Part shown: positions 36,432 to 44,913 of the stretch, piece after piece
How positions within the stretch are numbered: position 1 is the first letter of the stretch
How the letters are laid out: each line of letters opens with the position of its first letter
Origin: Streptomyces netropsis
Lineage (GTDB): Bacteria > Actinomycetota > Actinomycetes > Streptomycetales > Streptomycetaceae
NCBI RefSeq assembly: GCF_014203545.1
Contig: NZ_JACHJG010000002.1
Span: 743,824 to 807,823 of the forward strand
Length of the DNA stretch: 64,000 nt
Direction of reading: 5' to 3'
Notes under the pieces: model-generated
Database searches by the model: none
The model's input: the letters and a program-made list of their open reading frames with translations, nothing else
What the model was told of the DNA's origin: nothing
Program-made: the position numbers and the translations under genes

Positions 36432-36947
36432 TCACCCCAGCCCCGGCACCGCCTGGTCCACGGCCAGCAGCCCCTCGTGCGCGATCTCCAACTGCTCCAC
36501 CGCCACCTCGCTGCGCTCCGCGTGCAGATCCGGCCCCGTCCACTTGGAGGCCAGCCCCCCGCGGAACGCCCACACCGCGCCGGGCACCCCGGCCCCGTCG
36601 AGGAGCACCACCGCACCACTGCGCCGCGCCCCCAGCGGATTGCCGAGCCCTGCCCGGTACCAGGACCACAGCGCCGTCCCCCGGGCCACCCCGCGGTGCA
36701 GCACCAGCCGGTTCCAGGAGTGGCGCACCGGGAGCTGCCGGACCCGGTCGTTGACCCCGCCCTCCGGATAAGCCGTCACCTCCAGCTGCGCGCCCAACCC
36801 GGTGACCTGCTGGAACGCGCCCTGGGCGGTCAGCGGCAGCAACGCCGCCTGCTCGGGTGGCAGATGCGCCGCGGCCGGGCCGAGCACCACCAGGAAGCGG
36901 TACTTCGGCAGCGGGTCGGTGAAGAACTCCAGCGTCGGCTCGCTCAC
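36432..36947 (-). CDS. Tail tube-like protein, second (Afp5-like initiator)
   Basis: 171 residues from a GTG at 36947 that overlaps the second sheath stop (GTGA). It belongs to the gp19-like tube family: PKYRFLVVLGPAAAHLPPEQ, then FQQVTGLGAQLEVTAYPEGG and VNDRVRQLPVRHSWNRLVLH with a final VEQLEIAHEGLLAV. In comparison with the main tube protein at 38574 it is more diverged. In Afp and PVC loci such a copy forms the first tube ring that contacts the hub. Confidence 0.85.
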   Translation of the reverse strand: MSEPTLEFFTDPLPKYRFLVVLGPAAAHLPPEQAALLPLTAQGAFQQVTGLGAQLEVTAYPEGGVNDRVRQLPVRHSWNRLVLHRGVARGTALWSWYRAGLGNPLGARRSGAVVLLDGAGVPGAVWAFRGGLASKWTGPDLHAERSEVAVEQLEIAHEGLLAVDQAVPGLG

Positions 36948-38560
36948 CCCTCCACCACCTCCAGCCGGTCCCGCCCGCGCAGCAGCAGCCGGATCGCGAT
37001 GAACTCCATCGGGGCCGCCGGAGCCACCTCCACCTGACAGACCACCACTCCGGCCGCCCGGGAGGCGGGCGGGTTGAGCCCGTCGTCGCACCGGACCCTG
37101 AACGCCTCGGCCGCCCGCTCCCCGGCCAGCGCCCCCGCCTCGAACAGCCCGAGCAGCACCTCGGTCAGCCCCTGGACCAGCAGCAGCCGCAGACCCGGGG
37201 TGTCGGGCTCGAAGAGCAGGGGCGCGGCCACCTCCCGGAAGGCCCGCACCAGTTGGTGCACGAGCCTGCGGTGGGCGATGAACCAGCCGAGCCCCACACC
37301 CTCGGCCCGGGCCTGCTCCACCGCCGTACGACCACCCCAGACGACCGGTCCCCGGCCCGGCGGGCAGCGCAGCAGATTGGCCCCCGAGGCGTAGACGGCC
37401 GCTTCCAGATCGGGTCGCAGCACCAGCGCCAGATCGGTCACGTCCTCCAAGGAGACATTGGCCGGTGTCGCGAACGCCCCGCGCTCACGGTCCAGCCGCG
37501 CCGTGCTCCCCGCCACGTGGCCGGAGGCCGGCACGGTCCGCAGGCCCGGGCGTCCCGCCGCCGAGGGGTCGAGGACCCGCAGCGGCGGCCAGTGGACGGC
37601 ACAGGCCTGGAGCCGTGACGCGTCGTGCCGCAGGCGCAGCGCCTCCATCCACGCGGCGACCCTCCCCACCGCCGTGGCGGGGTCGGAGGTCACCGCGGCG
37701 CCCAGCGGCGGGTCGAGCAGGGCCAGCCGGTCCAGCTCCGCCGCGCACCCCTCGACCAGTAGGTCGACCAGGGCCTCCCGACGTGCCGGTGCGATGCCCG
37801 ACCGGTCCAGATCGGGCAGGGCCAGCAGGGCCGGCTCGGGCAGGTCCACCAGGGTCCGCACCGCGGTGGCGTAGGCGTCGGCGAGGGCGTCGCCGTCCAC
37901 CGGGCCGCCCGGGGCGGGTGCGCCGCCGGTCAGGGTGACCCGGTGCGTCCCCGAGCGCGGGGGCGGGCCGTCCGGGCCGGTCGGGCCGGTCCGTGGGACG
38001 GGGACCAGGCGGATCAGCCGGGAACCCTCCCCGACCGCACCGGGCAGCGCCGACAGCGGCAGCCAGCCGAACGACTCGGGCGTCTCCTCGGGCGCCTCGA
38101 CGCGTACCAGGACCTCCGGCCGCCGGTCGGCGCGGGCCGGGCGGTGCCGGACCGTCACCCGGGTGCCGTCGGCCCAGCCGCCCGGGGACGCCGCGTCGAT
38201 CCGGCAGTCGTCCGGACCGAACGGCGAGGTCACCCCGGCCGGCCAGGGGGACCGCGCGGCGAGCGCGCCCGCCCCTTCCGTACGGATCACCCACAGGGCG
38301 GTGCCGCCGTTGGCGAAGAACCCCCGCACCCCGTGCGGCAGGTCGAGTCCGGTGACCGGCCCGCCGAAGACCGCGGCGTACGCGGCCGGGTCCGTCACAC
38401 GGACCGGGACGCCGACCGGCCCGCGCCGGGCGCGGCCCGCGAAGGCGGCCACGTCGGTGCGGAGCGGCTGTTCGGGTTCGGCCGCCGCCGCGGCCGTGGC
38501 GGTGAGCCCGGGCAGCGGCGGGTCGGCGGGCGGGGACGGATCCAGGGCGGGTACGGGCAT
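36944..38560 (-). CDS. Tail sheath-like protein, second copy (diverged)
   Basis: A 538-residue sheath-family protein: TDVAAFAGRARRGPVGVPVR, then HGVRGFFANGGTALWVIRTE near the N-terminus, and a C-terminal sheath domain (GRTAVEQARAEGVGLGWFIA, then RRLVHQLVRAFREVAAPLLF and SRAAGVVVCQVEVAPAAPME with FIAIRLLL). It is shorter and much more diverged than the main sheath at 39088. By analogy with Afp3 and Afp4 it may form the basal sheath ring at the baseplate. The alternative of a pseudosheath is unlikely because the handshake strands are still present. Confidence 0.82.
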   Translation of the reverse strand: MPVPALDPSPPADPPLPGLTATAAAAAEPEQPLRTDVAAFAGRARRGPVGVPVRVTDPAAYAAVFGGPVTGLDLPHGVRGFFANGGTALWVIRTEGAGALAARSPWPAGVTSPFGPDDCRIDAASPGGWADGTRVTVRHRPARADRRPEVLVRVEAPEETPESFGWLPLSALPGAVGEGSRLIRLVPVPRTGPTGPDGPPPRSGTHRVTLTGGAPAPGGPVDGDALADAYATAVRTLVDLPEPALLALPDLDRSGIAPARREALVDLLVEGCAAELDRLALLDPPLGAAVTSDPATAVGRVAAWMEALRLRHDASRLQACAVHWPPLRVLDPSAAGRPGLRTVPASGHVAGSTARLDRERGAFATPANVSLEDVTDLALVLRPDLEAAVYASGANLLRCPPGRGPVVWGGRTAVEQARAEGVGLGWFIAHRRLVHQLVRAFREVAAPLLFEPDTPGLRLLLVQGLTEVLLGLFEAGALAGERAAEAFRVRCDDGLNPPASRAAGVVVCQVEVAPAAPMEFIAIRLLLRGRDRLEVVEG

Positions 38561-38573
38561 GGCCGGCTCCCGG

Positions 38574-39029
38574 TCAGACGTCGATCTGGAGGTCTTCGAC
38601 GACGATTTCGAGGGTTTCCATCGCGATCTCGTTCTTGGTCGCGCCGAGCGAGGGACCGGTGTACTTCACCGGCCAGCCGCGGTCGAAGTTCCAGCGCATG
38701 ACCGGCTTGCGGTTCTCGTCCAGGAGCAGGATCGATCCCGGGGCCCGGAGCGTCTGGCCGTTCATCGACTTCTTGATCCAGTTCCAGAACTCCGGGTGGC
38801 CGGTGATGCCCCGCTTCAGCGTCAGGTTGGAGAACTTCTTCAGCCCCGGGACCTTGCGCACCCGGATGTCCTCGCTGCCGTTGCGGTAGTCGATCGGCTG
38901 GATGTCGACCGTGAGCCCGGAGACCTCGGTGAAGGACGCCTGGACGTCCTGGCCCTCGGGGGCGACGCCGACGACCTGGACGAGGAAGTTGTAGGCACCG
39001 TACGGATCGTCACGTTGGGTGGGTGGCAT
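38574..39029 (-). CDS. Tail tube protein, main (Afp1-like)
   Basis: 151 residues of the T4 gp19-like tube family: DPYGAYNFLVQVVGVAPEGQ, then VQASFTEVSGLTVDIQPIDY and RKVPGLKKFSNLTLKRGITG with a final KNEIAMETLEIVVEDL. This is the hexameric inner tube of the contractile particle and the conduit for cargo. It follows the main sheath gene by 59 bp, as in other Streptomyces CIS loci. No stop or frame problem is visible. Confidence 0.92.
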   Translation of the reverse strand: MPPTQRDDPYGAYNFLVQVVGVAPEGQDVQASFTEVSGLTVDIQPIDYRNGSEDIRVRKVPGLKKFSNLTLKRGITGHPEFWNWIKKSMNGQTLRAPGSILLLDENRKPVMRWNFDRGWPVKYTGPSLGATKNEIAMETLEIVVEDLQIDV

Positions 39030-39087
39030 GGCCGTCCCCTGTCTGTCGCTGACGGGAGTGGAGCGGGCCCGGCGCCGGTGGCGGCGG

Positions 39088-40908
39088 TCAGGCGGTGATG
39101 ATGGATTCGCGGGTCGCCTGCTGGATCCGGACGATCACGAACTCGGCGGGGAAGACGGGCGCGATCCCGACCTGGCAGACCAGCCGGCCCTGGGCGAGGT
39201 CGTCCTCGGTCATCGTGGTCCGGTCGCAGATCACGTAGAACGCCTCCTCCGGAGTGGTGCCGGCCAGTGCGCCGGTGTTCCAGACCGAGGTGAGGAAGCT
39301 GCCGACGCTCTGTCGTACGGAGTCCCACAACGGCTCGGCGTTGGGCTCGAAGACCACCCACTGCAGGCCCTCGTCGAGCGACTCCTCGATGAAGAGGAAC
39401 AGCCGGCGGACGTTGACGTACCGCCAGCGGGTGTCGGACGACAGCGTCCGCGCCCCCCACACCCGTCGGCCCAGGTTGGGGAAGGCCCGCAGGACGTTGA
39501 TGCCGACGGGGTTGAGGGTGTCCTGCTCGCGCCGGGTGACGTCCGCCGCCAGCCCCTCGACGGGGACGATGCCGCGCACCACCGTGTTGGCCGGCGCCTT
39601 GTGCACGCCCCGTTCCACGTCCGTCCGGGCGTAGACGCCCATCAGGTGCCCCGACGGGGGCGCGGCCGTGGCGCCGGCCGCCGTGGGATCCGGCACCCGC
39701 AGCCAGGGGTAGTACAGGGCGGCCCGGTCGGTGGACAGGGGTTCGCGGAAGTCCCTGATCTCCTCCAGAGTGGCGTCGGGAGGCCCGTCGAAGACGGCGA
39801 ACCGGTCACCGAGGGTCTCGCAGTGCGTGGTGAGGGCGTCGAGGACCGTACGGTTCGAGACGCCGGGCACCGCGCAGACGGCCACCTCGTCGATGTCCTC
39901 GAGCGCCTGGATGCCGGTACGGCTGCCGCTGCCCCCGTCGACGCCGATGTAGTCGGCGGCGGTGAGTCCGGCGCTGCCGGCGCTGGTGCCGCCGACGAGG
40001 TGGAGGGTGGCGAGCGGACGGTCGGGGTCGGTCCTGGAGAGCTGTTTCGCCAGGGTCTGCGGCAGCGGGTCGTCGCCGACCGTGAGCGTGACGAACGCGT
40101 CCGGGTCCGCGTCGACGGCCGCCGCCAGCTCGGCGAGACCCGCGGCGGGCGGGGCGGTCGCGGGGGGCACGGTCCTGGTCGACGGGGGAGCGCCGGGCGC
40201 CGCCTCGACGACATCGAGCCGGAAGCCGGCGAGCAGGGCGAGGACGTCGCCCTTGACGGCCGCGTGAGCGGGTGGACGGTCCAGCGTGACGGTGGATTCG
40301 GTGGTGCCGCGGACGACCGACACGACGGTGTGGAGGCTGGGTTCGTGGGCCGGGTCGGCGGGCAGGAGGGCGACGGTGTTCCCCTGGGCCAGTCGGCCCG
40401 GGGCGCCGATGATCACGGTCGCCGGGGGCGTGCCCGTGGGGGCCGTGGCCGGTGCCACCACGGCGAAGGCAGCCGACCGCGGGGCCCGCAGGACGGCGTG
40501 CAGACTGTTGCCGCCCTCCCCGGCCTGCCGTGCTTCCGCCTTGAGGACGGGCTCGGGCGGGGTGGCTCCGTCGTCGAGCTCCTTGACGGCCTTGGCGCCG
40601 CCGGCCGGTACGACCCGCTTGACGTACAGCCGTTGCCCGCCGTTGTCGAAGAACCCCTTCACGGCCAGCGGCAGCAGCCAGTAGTGCAGGCCGTTCCCGT
40701 CGCCGGTGCCGGGGGCGGGCGGGGTGAGGAAGCCGCCGAAGAGCCGGTGGAAGTCCAGCAGGCTCGTCACCAGCTTGGGCTTGCCCGTCTCCGGGCCCCG
40801 GGCCGTCACCCCGACCACGCCGGCGGTGCTGGTGGCCACGCCGGTGATGGGCCGTGGGCCGGTGGAGATCTCCTCGATGTAGACGCCTGGGCTGAGGTAT
40901 TCGGGCAT
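39088..40908 (-). CDS. Tail sheath protein, main (Afp2-like)
   Basis: A 606-residue contractile sheath subunit. The start MPEYLSPGVYIEEISTGPRP is the canonical sheath N-terminal strand. LLPLAVKGFFDNGGQRLYVK and NVRRLFLFIEESLDEGLQWV, then WVVFEPNAEPLWDSVRQSV and a terminal AEFVIVRIQQATRESI carry the C-terminal sheath domain. The internal region (about 130-300) is the exposed variable domain and accounts for the large size. It should form the outer hexameric stack that contracts on firing. Confidence 0.93.
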   Translation of the reverse strand: MPEYLSPGVYIEEISTGPRPITGVATSTAGVVGVTARGPETGKPKLVTSLLDFHRLFGGFLTPPAPGTGDGNGLHYWLLPLAVKGFFDNGGQRLYVKRVVPAGGAKAVKELDDGATPPEPVLKAEARQAGEGGNSLHAVLRAPRSAAFAVVAPATAPTGTPPATVIIGAPGRLAQGNTVALLPADPAHEPSLHTVVSVVRGTTESTVTLDRPPAHAAVKGDVLALLAGFRLDVVEAAPGAPPSTRTVPPATAPPAAGLAELAAAVDADPDAFVTLTVGDDPLPQTLAKQLSRTDPDRPLATLHLVGGTSAGSAGLTAADYIGVDGGSGSRTGIQALEDIDEVAVCAVPGVSNRTVLDALTTHCETLGDRFAVFDGPPDATLEEIRDFREPLSTDRAALYYPWLRVPDPTAAGATAAPPSGHLMGVYARTDVERGVHKAPANTVVRGIVPVEGLAADVTRREQDTLNPVGINVLRAFPNLGRRVWGARTLSSDTRWRYVNVRRLFLFIEESLDEGLQWVVFEPNAEPLWDSVRQSVGSFLTSVWNTGALAGTTPEEAFYVICDRTTMTEDDLAQGRLVCQVGIAPVFPAEFVIVRIQQATRESIITA

Positions 40909-40921
40909 CGGGCTTCCTCCA

Positions 40922-41647
40922 CTACGGGATCTCGACGAGGTGCTCGGTTCCGCTGATGTCCGCCGCGGTCAGGTGGACCGTCGCCTCGGGGCCGCCACCG
41001 TGGGCGGGCTCCGCGGCCGCCGTGACGGTGAACCACTCCGGCTCCGGCGCCGCCTGCCCGGCCGGCCGGGGCTTGCTGCCGGGGCGCCGCAGCGGCAGCC
41101 GGAACCTGCCGTCCGCCGCGGTCGCCGCGTACTCCGACCACGGCGGCAGGACCCGGGGCAGATAACCGTCCCCCGTGCGGGCCCGGCCGGTCAGCGCCGC
41201 CCCGGCCACGTCCGTGCCCCAGGTGCGCCGTACCCGTCCGCGCAGCAGCCGGGTGCCGGGCGGGAACGGGTAGGCCGGCAGCGGATACAGCCGCACACGC
41301 GTCACCGGGGGCACCGTGGTCGACGGGGCGTCGAACTCCACTCCTTCCGGGTGCTCCGCGTCCAGCAGATACGGCGACAGGAGCCGGATCCGCATCCTCC
41401 GTACGCCGTGCGGTCCGCCGGACGCGGTCCGGCGGGGCGCCGCCAGGGACGGCAGCACGATCGCACCGGTGGCCGTCGTCACCACCCGTACGTCCTCCTC
41501 CGCCTCCCACCGCCCGCCGCCGAGGCTCCGTTCGACCACGGCCACCACCCGCAGGGTGGGCGGACGCCCGGTGAAGGCGTCCTCGGGCACCAGGCAGACC
41601 GGGCCCGGCACGACCCGTACGGTGTCGATCGCCCCGCCGCCCGTCAC
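40922..41647 (-). CDS. eCIS-locus protein with carboxypeptidase-regulatory-like domain
   Basis: A 241-residue protein from a GTG overlapping the upstream stop (GTGA). The second half fits a beta-sandwich carboxypeptidase-regulatory-like fold: RVRRTWGTDVAGAALTGRAR, then YAATAADGRFRLPLRRPGS with a final FTVTAAAE. The first half (VCLVPEDAFTGRPPTLRVVA) is of unknown type. It shares a position with 'hypothetical' genes between the Pvc16-like and sheath genes in actinomycete eCIS loci. A decoration or head-end role is possible. Confidence 0.6.
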   Translation of the reverse strand: MTGGGAIDTVRVVPGPVCLVPEDAFTGRPPTLRVVAVVERSLGGGRWEAEEDVRVVTTATGAIVLPSLAAPRRTASGGPHGVRRMRIRLLSPYLLDAEHPEGVEFDAPSTTVPPVTRVRLYPLPAYPFPPGTRLLRGRVRRTWGTDVAGAALTGRARTGDGYLPRVLPPWSEYAATAADGRFRLPLRRPGSKPRPAGQAAPEPEWFTVTAAAEPAHGGGPEATVHLTAADISGTEHLVEIP

Positions 41648-42276
41648 GGCCGTCCCCCCACCGGAGGCGGGCCCTGCCCGACGCCGACCTCCGCCTCGGT
41701 GACGGCGGACCGGTCGGAGACGTCCCGGGAGTCGAGGTTGACCACCCGGACCTCGTAGTTGAGGGAGAGCCGGTACGGCTGGGCGATGGCCCACCACACC
41801 TTCGCCCGCTCGTCGAGCGACAGCGGAGCCAGCCGGAGCTTCAGGGACTCCCCGGCCGCGGCCACGCTGTTGCTCTCCGCGGCCGGGACGAGCGAGGGTC
41901 CCTGCAGAACGGCGTCGTCGTAGAGCGCCCGCACGGCACGGCCCAGCATCCGTTGCTGCGCGTCCGGGGTGCCACCGGTCGGAACGAGCAGATAGCGCAA
42001 CAGCAGGGCCATGGCGGCCCGTCGGCGCTCCTGCCGGACCGCGCCGGTGACCGGGTCCTCCACCAGCGTGTGCCGGTCCGGGCGGTTGCGCGCGCTGGGG
42101 TCCTCGGCGACCTCGTAGAGGAAGAGTTCCAATCCGAGCCCACCAGGGGAGCCCGGCTGTCTGCCGATGAGGTCGACCAACCGCACCGTGGGCTCGGAGC
42201 CGGGCTCCCGTACGGCCTCGGTCAGCACCCTCAGCAGGATGTCGGACACATCGGCGATCACGTCGTGACTGCCCAC
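41644..42276 (-). CDS. DUF4255 / Pvc16 N-terminal domain protein (eCIS cap/terminator)
   Basis: The first gene of the injection-system operon, about 210 residues. The DUF4255 core is clear: HDVIADVSDILLRVLTEAVR, then GLGLELFLYEVAEDPSARN and AMALLLRYLLVPTGGTPDAQ followed by LGRAVRALYDDAVLQGPSL. Afp16/Pvc16 members terminate and cap the tube at its distal end and set length. The GTG at 42276 is preferred because a gggggg tract lies 8 bases upstream. GTG codons at 42285 and 42297 are possible. Nothing co-directional lies upstream, so the operon promoter must be in 42277-42599. Confidence 0.85.
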   Translation of the reverse strand: MGSHDVIADVSDILLRVLTEAVREPGSEPTVRLVDLIGRQPGSPGGLGLELFLYEVAEDPSARNRPDRHTLVEDPVTGAVRQERRRAAMALLLRYLLVPTGGTPDAQQRMLGRAVRALYDDAVLQGPSLVPAAESNSVAAAGESLKLRLAPLSLDERAKVWWAIAQPYRLSLNYEVRVVNLDSRDVSDRSAVTEAEVGVGQGPPPVGGRP

Positions 42277-42599
42277 AGCGATCACCCCCCTGGACACACG
42301 GCCGGGCGCCTGCCGAAGCCACCCGGCGACACGGCGGCCGGGAGCACCGGCCACCAGCGAGACTACGGATGCCGGGGCTCCTGCTCTTCCGGGGAATCCC
42401 TTGGTTGTACCCCTGGGTCCCGTGGGCTTCCCGGTAGCCGTGGTCCCGCCGGTGGCCGGGAGGAGCGGCGTACCGCCGACGAGCGCGGGTACGCGGCGCG
42501 TATGGACACCCACGTGAAGTCTCCTCCCGCACCGGCGCCGAACCACGCGACGCCATGTTTGGGCACTCCCCGACGGGTAACGCGGTGGGCGAGGCCGAT
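42277..42599. promoter_or_regulatory. Shared divergent control region of the eCIS and gas-vesicle operons
   Basis: This 323-bp non-coding region separates the eCIS operon (leftward) and the gvp operon (rightward), so both 20- and 10-gene transcription units presumably start here. The AT-richer part is around 42380-42420. I could not find a convincing -35/-10 pair or a long palindrome by eye. ORFs drawn across it are low-quality shadows. Confidence 0.5.
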
Positions 42600-42932
42600 A
42601 TGACGAACACAGCGCAGGGCTCCGACGCTTCGGGGAACGGCGCGGGGAAGAAGCGGAGCCCGGAACGGGGGCGCCCGCCGTCCGCCGTGGAAATCCTGCG
42701 GCTCGCCCGGGCACAGTTCGCCGAACTCACCGACACACAGCCGGAGTCGGTCTCCTCCTTCGAACGCGTGGAGGACGGCTGGGTCGTCCGGGTCGAGGTC
42801 CTCGAACTCGCCCGGGTCCCCGACACGATGAGCCTGCTCGCGACCTACGAAGTCATGCTCGGGCCGGACGGCGAGCTCACCACGTACCAGCGCGTCCGGC
42901 GCTACGAGCGCGGGAAAGCGGACCCCTCCTAG
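42600..42932 (+). CDS. gvpO: Gas vesicle protein GvpO
   Basis: 110 residues, first gene of the gvp operon. The acidic, low-complexity N-terminus (to about 40) precedes the GvpO domain AVEILRLARAQFAELTDTQP, then VEDGWVVRVEVLELARVPDT and MSLLATYEVMLGPDGEL with QRVRRYERG. GvpO is required for gas-vesicle formation in haloarchaea and is the leader gene of Streptomyces gvpOAFGYZJLSK clusters. The ATG at 42600 is preferred to the frame start at 42555 because MTNTAQ is the usual kind of opening. Confidence 0.9.
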   Translation: MTNTAQGSDASGNGAGKKRSPERGRPPSAVEILRLARAQFAELTDTQPESVSSFERVEDGWVVRVEVLELARVPDTMSLLATYEVMLGPDGELTTYQRVRRYERGKADPS

Positions 42933-43007
42933 CGGCTTGGTCCCATCAGCCGCAGGACGTCACGCCCGTCCCGCGCACACCGACCAGCCAAAGGAGGACC
43001 GGACGAC

Positions 43008-43439
43008 ATGACGGTTGTTCCGGCACAGCAAGGCCGCGGTGGCGGCGGTACCAGTGGACTCTACGACGTCCTGGAACTCGTCCTCGACCGAGGTCTCGTG
43101 ATCGACGCCTTCGTGCGGGTCTCGCTCGTCGGCATCGAGATCCTGAAGATCGACATACGGGTCGTCGTCGCGAGCGTCGACACCTATCTGCGGTTCGCCG
43201 AGGCGTGCAACCGACTCGACCTGGAAGCCGGCCCGAACCGCAGCCCGGGGCTGCCGGAGATCGTGGGCGACATGACCGAGTCCGGGGCCCGCGGCAAGAC
43301 CAAGGGCGCGCTGTCGGGCGCCGCCCAGACCGTCTCGGACGCCTTCCAGCAGGCCCGTGACGAGGGCGGGAGCCGGTCGGAAGCCAAACCTCGCACCCGG
43401 CGCACCGCTTCGAACCGCAGGAAGGAGGAGCAGGAGTGA
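43008..43439 (+). CDS. gvpA: Gas vesicle shell protein GvpA
   Basis: A 143-residue major shell protein. The GvpA/J motif block is intact (GLYDVLELVLDRGLVIDAFV, then RVSLVGIEILKIDIRVVVAS and VDTYLRFAEACNRLDL). The C-terminal 60 residues are a lysine- and arginine-rich extension typical of the long actinomycete GvpA. A strong aaggagga lies 9 bases before the ATG. Two GvpA-like paralogs (GvpJ, GvpS) are downstream. Confidence 0.92.
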   Translation: MTVVPAQQGRGGGGTSGLYDVLELVLDRGLVIDAFVRVSLVGIEILKIDIRVVVASVDTYLRFAEACNRLDLEAGPNRSPGLPEIVGDMTESGARGKTKGALSGAAQTVSDAFQQARDEGGSRSEAKPRTRRTASNRRKEEQE

Positions 43440-44152
43440 GTACCTACGTCTACGGCATCGCCCACCGCTCGCACCCCCGCCCCGACACGGAGCTCGCCGG
43501 TGTCGGCGACCCGCCGCGACCGGTCCGCACCCTGGCCGAGGGGGAGCTCATCGCGCTGGTCAGCGACGCGCCCGAGGATCTCCGGCCCAAGCGCCGGGAC
43601 CTGCTGGCCCATCAGCGCGTCCTCACCCACGCCGCCGCCGGGGGCCCGGTACTGCCGATGCGGTTCGGCGGCGTCTCGCCCGACGACGCCTCGGTGAAGT
43701 CGGTGCTGGCCGACCGCGCGGAGCACTTCGAGGAGCGGCTCACGGCCCTCCACGACAAGGTCGAGTACAACGTGAAGGCCTCGCACGACGAAGACGTCGT
43801 GCTGCACCAGGTGCTCGCCGACAACGCCGAGCTGCGGGCCCTGACCGAGGCCAACCGGGCCGCGGGAGGCGGCACCTACGAGCAGAAGATCCAGCTCGGC
43901 GAACGCATCGTGGCCGCCGTCCAGCAGCGCGAGACGCGCGACGCCGAACTGGTCCACGACACGCTCATGGGCATCGCCGCGGCCGTCAGCCGCGGCCCCG
44001 CGTCCACCGGCTGGCTGGTGAGCGTCTCGTGCCTGGTCGCCCGTGCCGACACGGCCCGGTTCCTCGCCGCCGTCGACCGGCTGACCAAGGAGAACCCCCA
44101 GCTCGAGGTGCGGCTCAGCGATCCGCTCCCGCCCTACAGCTTCGTGGAGTGA
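43436..44152 (+). CDS. gvpF: Gas vesicle protein GvpF (GvpF/L family)
   Basis: A 238-residue protein starting at a GTG overlapping the gvpA stop. It opens MSTYVYGIAHRSHPRPDTEL and carries LVSDAPEDLRPKRRDLLAHQ, then HAAAGGPVLPMRFGGVSPDD and VEYNVKASHDEDVVLHQVL, and ends PLPPYSFVE (the GPWPPYSF-like ending). GvpF/L proteins are minor components that bind GvpA and other Gvp proteins during nucleation of the vesicle. The later paralog at 46275 is GvpL. Confidence 0.9.
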   Translation: MSTYVYGIAHRSHPRPDTELAGVGDPPRPVRTLAEGELIALVSDAPEDLRPKRRDLLAHQRVLTHAAAGGPVLPMRFGGVSPDDASVKSVLADRAEHFEERLTALHDKVEYNVKASHDEDVVLHQVLADNAELRALTEANRAAGGGTYEQKIQLGERIVAAVQQRETRDAELVHDTLMGIAAAVSRGPASTGWLVSVSCLVARADTARFLAAVDRLTKENPQLEVRLSDPLPPYSFVE

Positions 44153-44158
44153 CCTCCC

Positions 44159-44395
44159 ATGGGCCTGCTGGGCGAACTGTTCCTGCTCCCGGCGGCACCG
44201 GTCCGCGGCACCCTCTGGGTGCTCGGGCGGGTGGCCGCCGAGGCCGAGCGGCAGTACTACGACCCGTCGGCCGTGACACGTGAGCTCGCCCTCCTCGAGG
44301 AGCGGCTGGAGGCGGGAGAGATCGACGAGGCCGAGTTCGACCGCCGCGAGGACGAGCTCCTCGACAGACTGGAGAAAGGCACACCGTCGACATGA
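44159..44395 (+). CDS. gvpG: Gas vesicle protein GvpG
   Basis: 78 residues. LLGELFLLPAAPVRGTLWVL, then GRVAAEAERQYYDPSAVTRE and LALLEERLEAGEIDEAEFDR with EDELLDRLE fit the GvpG family, a short amphipathic helix followed by a coiled coil. GvpG is a minor assembly factor. Coupling is close: 6 bp after gvpF and a 4-base overlap with gvpY. Confidence 0.9.
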   Translation: MGLLGELFLLPAAPVRGTLWVLGRVAAEAERQYYDPSAVTRELALLEERLEAGEIDEAEFDRREDELLDRLEKGTPST

Positions 44396-44913
44396 ACAAC
44401 AGGACGGCACTGGGGCTCGCCGTGGGAGCGGGCTATCTGTTGGGACGTACCAAGAAGGCGAAACTCGCCTTCGTCGCCGGAACCTTGGTGATGGGCAAAC
44501 GGCTGAACCTTGGACCGGGCGCGTGGACGGAGCTCGTCACCGACCGGCTGCGGGACAACCCGCAGTTCAAGGAGCTCGGTGATCAGTTGCGCGAGGACCT
44601 GCGCGGAGTGGGCAAGGCCGCCACCGGGGCCCTCGTCAACCGCCGGATCGACGCGATCGCGGACCGGCTGCACGAGCGCACCCTCGACGTGCGGGACCGG
44701 ATGTCCGGCGCCGCCCCGGCCCTCGACGACGAGGAGGCGGCGGACGAGGCAGAGGACACCGCTCCGGAAGACGCGGTGGAGGAGGACGAAGCGGAGCAGC
44801 GGGCACGCAAGCCGGCCCGCCAGGCCGCGAAGAAGCAGGCTCCGCAGCGTCCGAAGAAGAAACCCGCGGCCCGAAGGACGGCCCCGTCGCGGGGAGGCCG
44901 GTCCCGTGACTGA
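44392..44913 (+). CDS. gvpY: Gas-vesicle cluster protein GvpY-like
   Basis: 173 residues in the position of gvpY in Streptomyces clusters. The N-terminus ALGLAVGAGYLLGRTKKAKL is a short hydrophobic segment followed by basic residues, then a helical middle (DRLRDNPQFKELGDQLREDL). The C-terminal third is highly acidic (EEAADEAEDTAPEDAVEEDE) and then strongly basic (KKQAPQRPKKKPAARR). Function is not established; the charge-patterned tail may bind nucleic acid or other Gvp proteins. Confidence 0.8.
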   Translation: MNNRTALGLAVGAGYLLGRTKKAKLAFVAGTLVMGKRLNLGPGAWTELVTDRLRDNPQFKELGDQLREDLRGVGKAATGALVNRRIDAIADRLHERTLDVRDRMSGAAPALDDEEAADEAEDTAPEDAVEEDEAEQRARKPARQAAKKQAPQRPKKKPAARRTAPSRGGRSRD

